Shown here: in pieces, positions 18,707 to 27,498 of the stretch | How the letters are laid out: every line of letters starts with the position of its first letter | Numbering within the stretch: the first letter of the stretch is position 1 | Source: Maribacter sp. 1_MG-2023 | GTDB taxonomy: Bacteria > Bacteroidota > Bacteroidia > Flavobacteriales > Flavobacteriaceae | Assembly (NCBI RefSeq): GCF_030547005.1 | Contig: NZ_JAUOPN010000012.1 | Span: forward strand, 1-64,000 | Length of the DNA stretch: 64,000 nt | Direction of reading: 5' to 3' | The notes under the pieces: model-generated | The model's database searches: none | Told to the model about the DNA's origin: nothing | The model's input: the letters and a program-made list of their open reading frames with translations, nothing else | Made by a program: the position numbers and the translations under genes

Positions 18707-19276
18707 TTATAATTCCATTTTATTTGTTATTAATTCATTTAAAACTCCTTTTTTTAGAGCGTTTTTCTTTTCTAAAATTTTATTTGTTAAAGCAATCTCT
18801 TCATCAAGAAGGGCTAATACATTAATTACTTTTTGTTGTTGTTCTAAACTAGGCAGCGGAATTTCAAAATCTAAAACATCATTTTTTGCAATAGATATAA
18901 TAGAAGAACCAACACCAAGTAATTCTAACTCATAACGTTTTCGTGCTGAATTAAGAACAGCTGCTAAATAGCGGCTGTAAACCTTTTCTTTATTTGCTCT
19001 AATAATGTAAAATAATGAGCTAGGAACAACCTTACCAAATGACTCATCGTAGCTCCAAGCAAAAATTCGCTGTCCTTTACCAGTAAGAATCACATCATTA
19101 GGTTGTAATAAGAACTTTGTATCTTTACCTGAAATGTTGATGAAACTGTCATCAAATAGCGTTGGATTTAAGAAATTGTCAAAATGACCAGTAGTAAGAT
19201 ATTTAGTATCTCCTTTCTTGCTTTTTTTCTTGTAAAGCCCAAATTGAACTTCTGCTATTTGATTAATTTTCGTCAT
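18707..19276 (-). CDS. Orphan half-length type I specificity subunit
   Basis: The 189-aa protein has one target-recognition domain (about 1-130) followed by one conserved helical segment (LPSLEQQQKVINVLALLDEEIALTNKILEKK, split here around residue 150; then LKKGVLNELIT). This is half of a normal HsdS. It could work as a homodimer giving a palindromic recognition site, supply an alternative TRD for recombination with the full hsdS at 15418-16647, or be a remnant. No second hsdM is next to it. A promoter-like sequence (19309-19341) lies directly upstream, so it appears expressible and the frame is intact. Confidence 0.85.
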   Translation of the reverse strand: MTKINQIAEVQFGLYKKKSKKGDTKYLTTGHFDNFLNPTLFDDSFINISGKDTKFLLQPNDVILTGKGQRIFAWSYDESFGKVVPSSLFYIIRANKEKVYSRYLAAVLNSARKRYELELLGVGSSIISIAKNDVLDFEIPLPSLEQQQKVINVLALLDEEIALTNKILEKKNALKKGVLNELITNKMEL

Positions 19277-19280
19277 AAAA

Positions 19281-19370
19281 TTTCTTTGTAATCATTTTCT
19301 AATTTCTACAAAGATAGTAATATTTTTAAGTAATAACCAAATTTATTTCTTTGTAATTACTTTCTAATTT
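19281..19370 (-). promoter_or_regulatory. Promoter flanked by direct repeats upstream of half-hsdS
   Basis: On the minus strand a TATCTTTG -7 box (19309-19316) and a TTTG (19338-19341) are separated by 21 bp, fitting the Bacteroidota promoter pattern. The promoter lies between two 25-bp direct repeats (19281-19305 and 19346-19370) that differ at two positions and start TTTCTTTGTAAT. These look like paired binding sites for a regulator. Confidence 0.55.
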
Positions 19371-19506
19371 TAATAATATCAAACAACCTATTGATTAACA
19401 GGTGTTTAAATAATTATATTTTTTTTGAAAATTATAATTATGTAGAAAAAGGATAGTATAAGTTTATAATAATTATGATTTTTGGTGTTAATGAAGATTT
19501 GTACAC

Positions 19507-20410
19507 CTACTCCCATTCCATACACATTACCACTTCGCTCCTATCGTCACTTGGGCAAAGAGTATTCCATTACATTTTTAAAGAAACTTATTAGAAGAAA
19601 TTTTTTCAATAAAGTGTAGTAACAACTTTCGCTTTTAACCAAAGCTCAAGTTACATAACGCAGAACATTATAGTACAAATGTTATCATTTGGTTATTTAA
19701 GGGAGAAGTCCATTTGATAGCTATAATGTAGTATTATGTAAAATATCCCAGAAGCATTCGTTTTCATTAGAATAATTGGAACTTGGGTCATTAAACTATT
19801 AAGCGGTTTGCTTCGCAGCGTTTATAAAACATTTGTATCTATAATTAGCCGTTATGTAAAATAGCCGCTACCAAGCGCTCGATTGTTTTATAAAATCAAA
19901 TTGCTCTGGCAATTTATTTTACACACAATTATCCACCGCTTGCCAACGCCAAAATAAAAGCTAACCTTTTTGCTCTTATTAAAAATCGCGTATTCGATAA
20001 AATGTACGTAATAAAAAATTTTAGACGATTCTCGTGGATTGCCACAAGAGCATAAATTTTAAGAAATCGACTTTTTAGGAGATTCACGAACACATTTGAA
20101 GTTTCTGCAAATAATTAAATATGTGAGTAAAAATAAAATTCTATGCACTTGTTATATGTAGAACTTCAATTAATCTTTTTTTTATTGATTCATTATCTTT
20201 TGTCTTGAAACAAAAGAAACAAAAATTCAAGGCTGCATAAACTTTTGGAAACAATTTACGGCTTATTCGCTATATTTTAGGAAACCTTGTAACTGGTTAA
20301 CATTGTTTGAAATCCCTTGTATAATCGAAATTATTAAGAAACTGTATTACTAAACCCCTAAAATATGTACGCTCTTTTCGCCTATTGTTTTACCAAAATT
20401 TTATGAGGCC
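19507..20410 (+). repeat. Copy B of the dispersed intergenic repeat (right flank of the restriction operon)
   Basis: The order of conserved blocks is the same as in copy A: a TCC-rich start, an inverted pair TTACATAAC...CATTATAG with CTATAATG...TTATGTAA (about 19652-19743), the core at 19801-20060, ATGCACTTGTTATATG, TCTTGAAACAAAAGAAAC and a terminal TTTTATGAGGCC. It lies in direct orientation to copy A, with cores exactly 10,200 bp apart. Confidence 0.85.
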
Positions 20411-20411
20411 A

Positions 20412-21224
20412 TTAAACTCCAATTAAGCTATCAGTTAAATCTAATAATATTTTAATTTTTTCAGAGCTATAAGTATCAGGATGCGCTGGAGAAAAGTATC
20501 CTTTTGGATCCCCTTTATCATTGTCAAAATACTTTCCTGAATCATTTTCATAATCATCAGACAATGCTAAATCTAATAAAATATCCATTCCTTTTTCTGC
20601 TGGAGACCAATGCTGACCATAGGCTTCATTAGCCATTTTTGTATTTAATAACGACCCTGGATTAACTGCTATAACCGTAATTTTTGGCTCTTGTTTTGCT
20701 AGATTAAAACTCCACATCGTCAATGCTAATTTACTTTGCGCATAGGTGCTATTTGCAGAGTCTTGCTCCTTCCCTATTAAAACAGCTTCAGAAACTGGTG
20801 CTTGTGCAGCAGAACTTAAATTAATAATTCTTGGCGCTTCGGATTGCTTAATGTTTTCTAATATGGCATTTGTCAACACATAAGGTGCTAAATAATTTAC
20901 CACCATTCTAATGTCTAATCCGTTTTTATTCTGAACGTCTTTCGTTTTAAAAATTCCTGCATTATTGATTAGTATATCTATTTTAGGAATGTCCTTTTTA
21001 ATCTGTTCTGCTAATTTTAAAACAGCTTCTAAATCGGAAAAATCAGCAACTAAACCATAAATATTCTGATTATTTGTTGTTGTTTTTATTTCAGAAACAA
21101 CCGCGTCTACTTTTGCTTCATTTCTTCCATGTACATAAACTGTATGTCCTTTTTCGGCTAAACTAAAAGCTGTTAACTTTCCAATACCGTCTGTACTTCC
21201 TGTTATTATTATTGTTTTACTCAT
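20412..21224 (-). CDS. Short-chain dehydrogenase/reductase
   Basis: This 270-aa classical SDR enzyme has a TGSTDGIG nucleotide-binding motif (residues 8-15), NNAG at 87-90, a Ser in INLSSAA (about 138) and the catalytic Tyr161-Lys165 (YAQSK). It should reduce or oxidise a carbonyl/alcohol substrate with NAD(P)(H). The substrate cannot be inferred. It is the most distal gene of the minus-strand cluster controlled from around 27.4 kb, although the 180-bp gap to the next gene contains a repeat, so it could also have its own promoter. Confidence 0.92.
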   Translation of the reverse strand: MSKTIIITGSTDGIGKLTAFSLAEKGHTVYVHGRNEAKVDAVVSEIKTTTNNQNIYGLVADFSDLEAVLKLAEQIKKDIPKIDILINNAGIFKTKDVQNKNGLDIRMVVNYLAPYVLTNAILENIKQSEAPRIINLSSAAQAPVSEAVLIGKEQDSANSTYAQSKLALTMWSFNLAKQEPKITVIAVNPGSLLNTKMANEAYGQHWSPAEKGMDILLDLALSDDYENDSGKYFDNDKGDPKGYFSPAHPDTYSSEKIKILLDLTDSLIGV

Positions 21225-21243
21225 AATTTTTTTTATTAAAATA

Positions 21244-21296
21244 TCACCTTGAGTTCAGATGCGAACTATAAAACCTTTCGACTGCGCTCAAGGTGA
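21244..21296. repeat. REP-like inverted repeat
   Basis: TCACCTTGAG (21244-21253) and CTCAAGGTGA (21287-21296) are perfect 10-bp arms. The right arm belongs to the phrase CTTTCGACTGCGCTCAAGG, which resembles a short palindromic element I know from many bacterial intergenic regions. It sits between two genes of the cluster. Confidence 0.6.
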
Positions 21297-21405
21297 CATT
21301 TTCTTATTTTTTTTTGAATTTTATTATAAAATTCTAATAAATAGTCCAGTAGCTATTTTTCCATATAATCATTGCCTAAAGCAAGATAAACGTTTTCTAA
21401 TCCTT

Positions 21406-22359
21406 TTAAAAAGGTGCAAAGGTATCTTTGGTACTCTTTGGCATACTCCAACGCTCACGAGGACTAATACTTTCAGATGTAACAACTTTAGACTCTGAGT
21501 TATCGACACTACCGTAGCTACTTGCTCCACCTCTTGGAATTTGCATACGGTCTCCGTATAACCACACTACCAAATTACTACGTTGCCCACTAATAATTGG
21601 ATGCGTAGCGTGTGCTACATCACCTCTGTGAATTATTGCTTTCCCTGATTCAAACGTAGTTTGCACTGTTTTTCCTGTGGTTTTATCATAGAAATCAACT
21701 TGCGAACCTGTAAATGCTTCACCGGGTAAGTTAATGTTGATATTCAAAGTCGCAGCAGAAGCATCCGTGTGACCATTTAAATCCTTGTCTTTATCTGGAT
21801 TGTACCGAATAGAAAAACCAAATGTTTGGTTGTCATAACCATAAGTCCCCAATAACAAACGTGCAATCGGACGCATATAACGGTCCATAATATCGTTATA
21901 AAATGCTTGAAAATTCGGTGCTGCAAGATAACCTTCTGAGCGTGGATCAAGCATAATTCCATAACGATTCAATTGTATTCCGTATGGTGCTCGTTTAGGT
22001 ATTTGTGAATTTACTACAGCTTCTAAATATTTACGAAAATCCGCTAAGCGTTCTGGGTTAAAAAACTGAGCAACATAAACACCAGGACTAATTTCTTCCC
22101 ATAAATCGGCAACAGCATTTTCTTTTTCTGGATTTTCCCAAGCTTCTTTAATCGCCTTTTGCAAACGTGGATCTAGCAACGTCTCATCAGGAACTAGTAA
22201 ATTGTCTTTGTTTTCAATTTCCCATTCAGCCCATGCCTCTTCAAGTAGATTTCGGTTACTATTCCAAAAGTGTGAAACTGAAGCTTCACGATTTAACGAG
22301 GCTTCACGAGAAGGTAAAGTAAGTGCACGGACTTGTGCGAGTATATTTTTATTTGTCAT
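21406..22359 (-). CDS. 2-oxoglutarate/Fe(II)-dependent oxygenase-like protein
   Basis: The 317-aa protein shows a 2OG-Fe(II) facial triad: His and Asp in GHTDASAATLN (about residue 195) and a distal His in HRGDVAHATHPI (about 252), followed by Arg in GQRSNLVVWLYG, which would bind 2-oxoglutarate. The double-stranded beta-helix core covers about residues 110-275. Prolyl-hydroxylase-like members modify peptides or small molecules; the substrate here is unknown. It belongs to the minus-strand redox cluster. There is no signal peptide. Confidence 0.82.
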   Translation of the reverse strand: MTNKNILAQVRALTLPSREASLNREASVSHFWNSNRNLLEEAWAEWEIENKDNLLVPDETLLDPRLQKAIKEAWENPEKENAVADLWEEISPGVYVAQFFNPERLADFRKYLEAVVNSQIPKRAPYGIQLNRYGIMLDPRSEGYLAAPNFQAFYNDIMDRYMRPIARLLLGTYGYDNQTFGFSIRYNPDKDKDLNGHTDASAATLNININLPGEAFTGSQVDFYDKTTGKTVQTTFESGKAIIHRGDVAHATHPIISGQRSNLVVWLYGDRMQIPRGGASSYGSVDNSESKVVTSESISPRERWSMPKSTKDTFAPF

Positions 22360-22456
22360 TGTTTATATGTTTTTTTTTCAAAAACGGTCGTTATAGGATA
22401 TTTTGGATTGCTTTAAGTATAATTAAGAAACCATTAATCTGAAATTAACTTTTAAA

Positions 22457-23563
22457 TTATCTAAAAGAAACCCCTGTTGTAATAGGTTTAAATCTGAAAA
22501 TGTAAAATGGTTTTGTAGATAAATCTTTGCCATCATTAAACGCAGCACCTTTGTTTACTTGTGCTGCGGAAACGTACATATAACCATCTACATGATTGTA
22601 GCTTACACCATCTGGCCAAACCATATTAGCATCTTTAACCATGGTTTTTACGCTTTTATCTTTTGCCAAAACTACAGCCACACTATTGGTTTCTAAAGCT
22701 GTTAAATAAATATTGCCTGCTGTATCGATACTCATTCCGCCATTGTTTGGTTTTTCGGAATAGGTTTCGATTTTACTATCTAATGCTTCTTCTTTTAATA
22801 CTTCATTTACTAAATCTAACGTTTTAATTCTGTATATTTTAGTTCCGTTTAACGGACCATAATAAATATATTCAAAATTAGCATCTGCAGTAATACCATC
22901 ATTACCAACCAATAAATCTTTATCATTTACAGCTAAATGTTTTCCGTTAATTATTGTTGGTGTGTTTTCTGGTAAGGTTGTGCGTCTACCTTCCAGTAAA
23001 CGACGTGTTTTACCTGTTTTCATATCCACAATAATGAAAGCCCCTTTACTGCCATCTCCTCCATTTCCAATGCCTTCATCAGCAATAATAAAAAATTCAT
23101 GTTTAGTATCAACAACCATATCATTAGGTTGTGATTCTTTTGGAACTGAAGATTTTGGTAAGTAATATATACGCTCTAATTGGTTAGTTTTAGTGTTCCA
23201 ACCTACAATTTTTGGTGTTACATTATCACGTTGTGCCATATCTAACATCCATACAATGCCATTTTTATCATTTCTTATTCCGAGGACATTACTTAAAAAA
23301 TTATCGTCTGTGTCTCTTGGTGTATTCCATGCTTTATTAGGAAACGGTTTGCTTTCCTTGGTTTTAGCATCCATAATCATGACTCTGTTTTCTGGTGCAA
23401 AAAAAGGATGATGACTATACACTAAATCTCCGGAGTTTGTAAATGTAATATTACCAACTGCCTGCTCTGTAGTGGCAAAAACTTCAGAATCTGTTATTAC
23501 TGTTTGAGCATTTGTTGTCATAACTGTTATAATTAGGCTTAAAGTGATTATATAATCTTTCAT
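22457..23563 (-). CDS. Secreted major-royal-jelly/Yellow-family beta-propeller
   Basis: The 368-aa protein has an N-terminal signal peptide (about residues 1-19, ending TNAQ). The rest resembles the MRJP/Yellow beta-propeller family (NVLGIRNDKNGIVWMLD, NDMVVDTKHEFFIIAD, NGGMSIDTAGNIYLTALETN, MVWPDGVSYNHVDGYMYV). Bacterial members are often annotated as L-dopachrome-tautomerase-related, but activity is rarely shown. It is one of two such proteins in the cluster, the other being a lipoprotein (26257-27318). It starts 1 bp after the cupin gene, so the two are coupled. Confidence 0.88.
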   Translation of the reverse strand: MKDYIITLSLIITVMTTNAQTVITDSEVFATTEQAVGNITFTNSGDLVYSHHPFFAPENRVMIMDAKTKESKPFPNKAWNTPRDTDDNFLSNVLGIRNDKNGIVWMLDMAQRDNVTPKIVGWNTKTNQLERIYYLPKSSVPKESQPNDMVVDTKHEFFIIADEGIGNGGDGSKGAFIIVDMKTGKTRRLLEGRRTTLPENTPTIINGKHLAVNDKDLLVGNDGITADANFEYIYYGPLNGTKIYRIKTLDLVNEVLKEEALDSKIETYSEKPNNGGMSIDTAGNIYLTALETNSVAVVLAKDKSVKTMVKDANMVWPDGVSYNHVDGYMYVSAAQVNKGAAFNDGKDLSTKPFYIFRFKPITTGVSFR

Positions 23564-23564
23564 T

Positions 23565-24035
23565 TTACTTGCTTTTTTTTAAATAATCTGGCAGTTCTTT
23601 AGTTAACCAATCTTGACGAACAGGAACATGTACGTCTAAATCAACCGTTTTTTCTAAAGCCCAAAATTCATGTGGTACATTCTCAGGGAACACGATAACT
23701 TCTCCTGCTCCAACTTCAACAATAGTTTCTTTTCCATCAATTATGGTTTTAATTTTTACTTTACCAGACATGATGTAAGTAATCTGTTCGTTTGGATGTT
23801 TGTGCCAAGGAATATGTGCTCCTTTTTCTAAATTAAAAATGGTCATTTGACCTTTTTCTCCATGAAACCATTTACGCTTGATACCTTCGCCAATAGTTTC
23901 AGATGGCATGTCATCAAAATTGAAATGTTGGACTTTAGAGGTTGCTACAGAATCAATGGTTGTTACCTGTCCATTTGTATTTATTATAAATAATAAAGAA
24001 ATGATTACTGCTACTAATACTTTTTTTGTACTCAT
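23565..24035 (-). CDS. Exported cupin-domain protein
   Basis: The 156-aa protein has a hydrophobic signal peptide (about residues 1-22, ending INTNG) and a single cupin barrel: the first motif is HIPWHKHPNEQITYIMSG (two His, one Gln/Glu position) and the second PENVPHEFWALE supplies the last His. A metal-binding periplasmic cupin would fit handling of a catechol- or quinone-type compound, but the substrate is unknown. It sits between the quinone-oxidoreductase-like gene and a Yellow-family gene. Confidence 0.88.
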   Translation of the reverse strand: MSTKKVLVAVIISLLFIINTNGQVTTIDSVATSKVQHFNFDDMPSETIGEGIKRKWFHGEKGQMTIFNLEKGAHIPWHKHPNEQITYIMSGKVKIKTIIDGKETIVEVGAGEVIVFPENVPHEFWALEKTVDLDVHVPVRQDWLTKELPDYLKKSK

Positions 24036-24053
24036 TTTATAAACTTATTTTGA

Positions 24054-25067
24054 TTAAAATAAAATAACTGTTTTTCCAATAGATTTACTTGATTCTTGTA
24101 CTTCATGTGCCTTCTTTAAATTCGCTACTGTAAACCCTTCAAGTGTGGTTGTTAAAGTTGATTTTAAAGTGCCATTGTCTAATAAGTCTGCAACATGATT
24201 TAAAATTTCGTGTTGTCTATCCATATCTTCTGTGTTAAACATAGAGCGTGTGTACATTAATTCCCAAGAAAAAGTAACACTCTTAGATTTCATAATGTTT
24301 AAATTTAACGGCTTACTACTTTCTGTAATTGAAACAATATGTCCTTGTGGTTTTATAATTTCTGCAGCTGTTTCCCAATAGCCTTCTAAGTCCACAAAAT
24401 CCAAAATATAGTTCACTTGAGAATGCCCGATTTTTTCTAATTCTTCTTTTAAGTTGTGATGATTTACCACAAAATCAGCGCCTAAATCTTTACACCAAGC
24501 AATTGAATCTGGTCTTGAAGCTGTGGCAATTACGGTTAAATTTCCTAGTTTTTTAGCCAATTGAATAGCAATAGAACCAACTCCGCCAGCACCTGCTAAA
24601 ACTAAAACAGTTTTGCCTTGGTCTTTTTCTGGATTAATTTTAATTCTATCAAATATTGCTTCATAAGCAGTTAAACTTGTTAAAGGCATTGCTGCAGCTT
24701 CGGCAATTGTTAGGTTTTTTGGTTTACGACCTACTATACGCTCGTCGACTAATTGAAATTCAGCATTACTTCCGCTTCGTGTAATGTCACCTGCATAAAA
24801 AACTTCATCACCTACTTTAAATTTTGATGTTTTTTCACCTACAGCTTCCACTATTCCTACAGCATCCCACCCAATAACTTTTGGTGTTTCTAAAACTGCA
24901 TCTTTTGCAGCAGATTCTCTAATTTTAAAATCTACTGGATTTACAGAGTTTGCTTGAACTTTAACTAAAATGTCAAATCCTGTTGGACTTGGTTTTTCTG
25001 TTTCAAATAAAATGAAACTATTTTCTTCTTGTATTGGTAATGATTGTTTAAATCCTATTGCTTTCAT
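24054..25067 (-). CDS. Zinc-type alcohol dehydrogenase family / quinone oxidoreductase
   Basis: This 337-aa medium-chain dehydrogenase has an N-terminal GroES-like domain (NSVNPVDFKIRE), a Rossmann motif (AGAGGVGSIAIQLAKKLG, about residues 158-175) and a C-terminal segment typical of the zinc-binding dehydrogenase/quinone reductase subgroup (ESSKSIGKTVILF). No structural zinc Cys cluster is seen, which fits the QOR-like branch using NADPH. It is part of the minus-strand cluster. Confidence 0.93.
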   Translation of the reverse strand: MKAIGFKQSLPIQEENSFILFETEKPSPTGFDILVKVQANSVNPVDFKIRESAAKDAVLETPKVIGWDAVGIVEAVGEKTSKFKVGDEVFYAGDITRSGSNAEFQLVDERIVGRKPKNLTIAEAAAMPLTSLTAYEAIFDRIKINPEKDQGKTVLVLAGAGGVGSIAIQLAKKLGNLTVIATASRPDSIAWCKDLGADFVVNHHNLKEELEKIGHSQVNYILDFVDLEGYWETAAEIIKPQGHIVSITESSKPLNLNIMKSKSVTFSWELMYTRSMFNTEDMDRQHEILNHVADLLDNGTLKSTLTTTLEGFTVANLKKAHEVQESSKSIGKTVILF

Positions 25068-25084
25068 TATATGTTTTTTTTAAA

Positions 25085-25870
25085 TTATCTATTTTGTTCT
25101 AACCAAGTTTTGGTTACTTTATCTATGTCCATACCTTCAACGCTTACTTTATAATCCAATTCAGCGATAACATCATTGCCAAAACGAAGGCTGTCTAAAA
25201 CTTTTAATTGCTCTGAAGAGAATAAATCTTTTTTATCATCTCTAATTAATAAAACAGCTTCGTCCACAACTCCTAATAAACCTTTTGGGTCTTTAAGTTC
25301 TCTAATTTTGTGTTTATAATGTAAAAATTGTGGTTTCCATAAAGGCACAACAATCCACTCTTTATTAGCAACGGCGTTTTCAAAAGCACTGAAACAATCT
25401 TCTTCTGTTCCTGTATGAAAAGAGTATCCAGCTTCACCTAAATTGTAATCGGTAATCATTTGAGCAGAAAAACGACTTATACCAGCTCCAGGATTAATAC
25501 CTTGAATTCTACGATTCATTTTTGCTAATACTTCTGGTTTTAATAAATCTGAAACTTCACTTACATCTTCTTCAGAAACATATTCTGGAACTCCCCATAA
25601 GGCATAAGGCTTGTAATGAAGTCCTAAATTTGTAAGTGGAACCGTTTTTTGAACTTCTGCCCTATATCCACCATGACTAGAAGGTAACCAAGCAGATGTT
25701 AAAAGGTCTGTCTTTCCTTCTTTTAGGTTTTGGAAGTTTTTTTCATGGTGCTCATAAATACGATTTACTTCAAAACCCATATCCAGGAGAATATTTGTTA
25801 CTAATGAAGCCGCTATTCTGTGAAAAGATAAATTCGTTACGCCAATGGTTATTTTTTTATTAGATATCAT
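25085..25870 (-). CDS. OpuAC-type glycine betaine/choline substrate-binding domain protein
   Basis: The 261-aa protein has the fold signature of the OpuAC substrate-binding family (ITIGVTNLSFHRIAASLV, TDLLTSAWLPSSHGGY, GINPGAGISRFS, WIVVPLWKPQFL), with the Trp-rich elements that usually form an aromatic cage for a quaternary amine. It lacks a signal peptide and lipobox, and no OpuA permease or ATPase gene is nearby. It may therefore be a cytoplasmic binding or sensing protein rather than part of a transporter. It lies in the middle of the redox cluster. Confidence 0.85.
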   Translation of the reverse strand: MISNKKITIGVTNLSFHRIAASLVTNILLDMGFEVNRIYEHHEKNFQNLKEGKTDLLTSAWLPSSHGGYRAEVQKTVPLTNLGLHYKPYALWGVPEYVSEEDVSEVSDLLKPEVLAKMNRRIQGINPGAGISRFSAQMITDYNLGEAGYSFHTGTEEDCFSAFENAVANKEWIVVPLWKPQFLHYKHKIRELKDPKGLLGVVDEAVLLIRDDKKDLFSSEQLKVLDSLRFGNDVIAELDYKVSVEGMDIDKVTKTWLEQNR

Positions 25871-25926
25871 AATATTTAGTATTGAAAGTAAAAACGTATC
25901 CGATTATGAATACGCTCGTACAACTA

Positions 25927-26217
25927 TTAACCAATAACGGTCATTTCATTTAAGATAAATTCTTCAACAGCACCATCAGTAACTTTTAAGTATTCAGCTA
26001 AATGTTCATTATTCATATGCTCTTGCCATAGCTCTCTACTTTCCCAATTTTCATGAAATAAAAATAGGTTTGGATTTTCATTATCTTGATGTAGGTCATA
26101 ATTTATATTTCCTTTTTCGGCTCTTGTAATTGGAATTAATTTTAATAATTCTGCTTTTACAAATTCTCTTTTTTCTTCTTTAGCTACTATTCTGGCTACA
26201 ACTGTTAACTTGCTCAT
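25927..26217 (-). CDS. Antibiotic-biosynthesis-monooxygenase (ABM) fold protein, putative quinol monooxygenase
   Basis: The 96-aa protein has the small dimeric ferredoxin-like ABM fold: LTVVARIVAKEEKREFVKAEL at the start (shown as the first strand and helix), GNINYDLHQDNENPNLFLFHENW in the middle, and HMNNEHLAEYL near the end. YgiN-like quinol monooxygenases have the same layout. The neighbours are quinone-reductase-like, which is consistent. Eight ATT units (26219-26242) lie immediately before the start codon in the ribosome-binding region. Confidence 0.9.
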   Translation of the reverse strand: MSKLTVVARIVAKEEKREFVKAELLKLIPITRAEKGNINYDLHQDNENPNLFLFHENWESRELWQEHMNNEHLAEYLKVTDGAVEEFILNEMTVIG

Positions 26218-26218
26218 G

Positions 26219-26242
26219 ATTATTATTATTATTATTATTATT
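26219..26242. repeat. (ATT)8 microsatellite at the ABM gene start
   Basis: Eight perfect ATT units begin 2 bp upstream of the ATG at 26217 (AAT units on the coding strand). The position covers the leader where ribosomes load, so repeat number could tune translation. Confidence 0.9.
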
Positions 26243-26256
26243 AAAATGTTTTTATG

Positions 26257-27318
26257 TTATTTTAAAAGTTTTGTTTTTACAACTAAATAAGGTCCAGTAC
26301 TTACGTCTTCACCATTGTTTAAAGCAGCAGTTCTGTTTAATTGATCTACTGTACCATAAATAAACCCGTCGTTAGCAACGTATAAACCATCTGGCCATGA
26401 TTGTCCTTCTGGAATTTTAGCTAGCGTTGTATAGGCTTCTTTTGTGGATAATCCTATTTCACCATCTACAACATTAGTTACATAAACGTTTCCGTTTTTA
26501 TCAACAGCCATTCCATCAGAAAAAGATTTAACACCAAATCTTTCTATGGTATTCACTAATTCTTCATCAGAATTGAAACTACTTGCAGGTACTCTGTACA
26601 TTGTTTCTCCATGTAATGCTCCAAAATATACCCAATTAAACTTGGGATCGATAGCAATTGGATTCAATGCAAAACCACCTTCCATTTCTGGCATCATTGA
26701 TGGATGGTTTTGTGCCATTCTTTTAGCTTCGCCATTTTCAGTGTTTATAACAATAAAAGCAGGTTCTGGTGCGCTTTTTAAATCGCCTTGAGTCATATCA
26801 GCAATGATAACTCGATTGTGTTTTTCATCAATAATAAAATCTTGTAAAAAACTAGCTGGCTTTATCACAGCTTCTGGAATGGCAATAGTTTTTACTAATT
26901 TTTCGTTTTTAGTATCCCAAACCACAAATTGTTTTGCTCCCATATCTAATAACCAAAGATTGTCTTTACTGTCTGCTCTAATACCAATTACAGCTTTTAA
27001 GATTGAATTGACTCCAGTTGCATATTCATCATTAGGATATGAAACATTTTTACCATCTTTGTTTAATTCAAATACTTTAGTTGTTGGTGCAACCAAAGGG
27101 TTCATAGTAACGAATAGTCTTCCATTGCTTGTTACTGCTAAATTTCCTGGTCTAATATCTTGACTGGAAAATACGGTTTCAGCAGTTTTTATTTCATGTG
27201 TAACTTTTTCGATTTGAGTTGTTGTTCCTTCAGATTGAACATTCTTTTTTTCATTTGGTGATTTGCACATCACTAGTACTAATGAAGATAAGGCAGTTAT
27301 TAATACTAATTTTTTCAT
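26257..27318 (-). CDS. Yellow/MRJP-family lipoprotein
   Basis: The 353-aa protein is a second Yellow-family beta-propeller. The N-terminus is a lipoprotein signal with Cys18 (LVLVMC). The propeller shows VIGIRADSKDNLWLLDMG, LQDFIIDEKHNRVIIAD, DGMAVDKNGNVYVTNV and SWPDGLYVANDGFIYG. It is a divergent paralogue of the protein at 22457-23563. It is the first gene of the minus-strand run and is divergent from the AraC regulator at 27499. Confidence 0.88.
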   Translation of the reverse strand: MKKLVLITALSSLVLVMCKSPNEKKNVQSEGTTTQIEKVTHEIKTAETVFSSQDIRPGNLAVTSNGRLFVTMNPLVAPTTKVFELNKDGKNVSYPNDEYATGVNSILKAVIGIRADSKDNLWLLDMGAKQFVVWDTKNEKLVKTIAIPEAVIKPASFLQDFIIDEKHNRVIIADMTQGDLKSAPEPAFIVINTENGEAKRMAQNHPSMMPEMEGGFALNPIAIDPKFNWVYFGALHGETMYRVPASSFNSDEELVNTIERFGVKSFSDGMAVDKNGNVYVTNVVDGEIGLSTKEAYTTLAKIPEGQSWPDGLYVANDGFIYGTVDQLNRTAALNNGEDVSTGPYLVVKTKLLK

Positions 27319-27366
27319 TTTTATAATTTTTAAAGTTGATTAATAATTTCATTTTTAATTACACTG

Positions 27367-27399
27367 CAAAGTTACAGGCAATATCAAATCCTATCTTTG
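27367..27399. promoter_or_regulatory. Back-to-back promoter elements between the redox cluster and its AraC gene
   Basis: CAAAGTTA (27367-27374) is a TAACTTTG -7 box on the minus strand, for the cluster. TATCTTTG (27392-27399) is a -7 box on the plus strand, for the AraC gene at 27499. The -33 elements are not clear, so expression may need the activator. Confidence 0.5.
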
Positions 27400-27498
27400 T
27401 ACAACGAATGGTTGTTTATGTATTTTTAGAGGTTTATAGTTAGTTTTTCGGTTTAAATTATATTATTTTACATAGATTTGTATAAAAACCAATGAAAT

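Larger units (their letters stand above)
19277..20411. other. Long non-coding interval between restriction island and redox cluster
   Basis: About 1.1 kb without a supported gene. The first 100 bp hold the promoter region of the half-hsdS gene, 19371-19506 is plain AT-rich sequence, and the remainder is repeat copy B, which ends exactly next to the stop codon of the short-chain dehydrogenase gene. Confidence 0.6.

Noticed and set aside
18570-18935. Plus-strand 121-aa frame overlapping the half-hsdS gene.
   Set aside because: It overlaps the clear HsdS frame and has no recognisable features, so it is a shadow frame.
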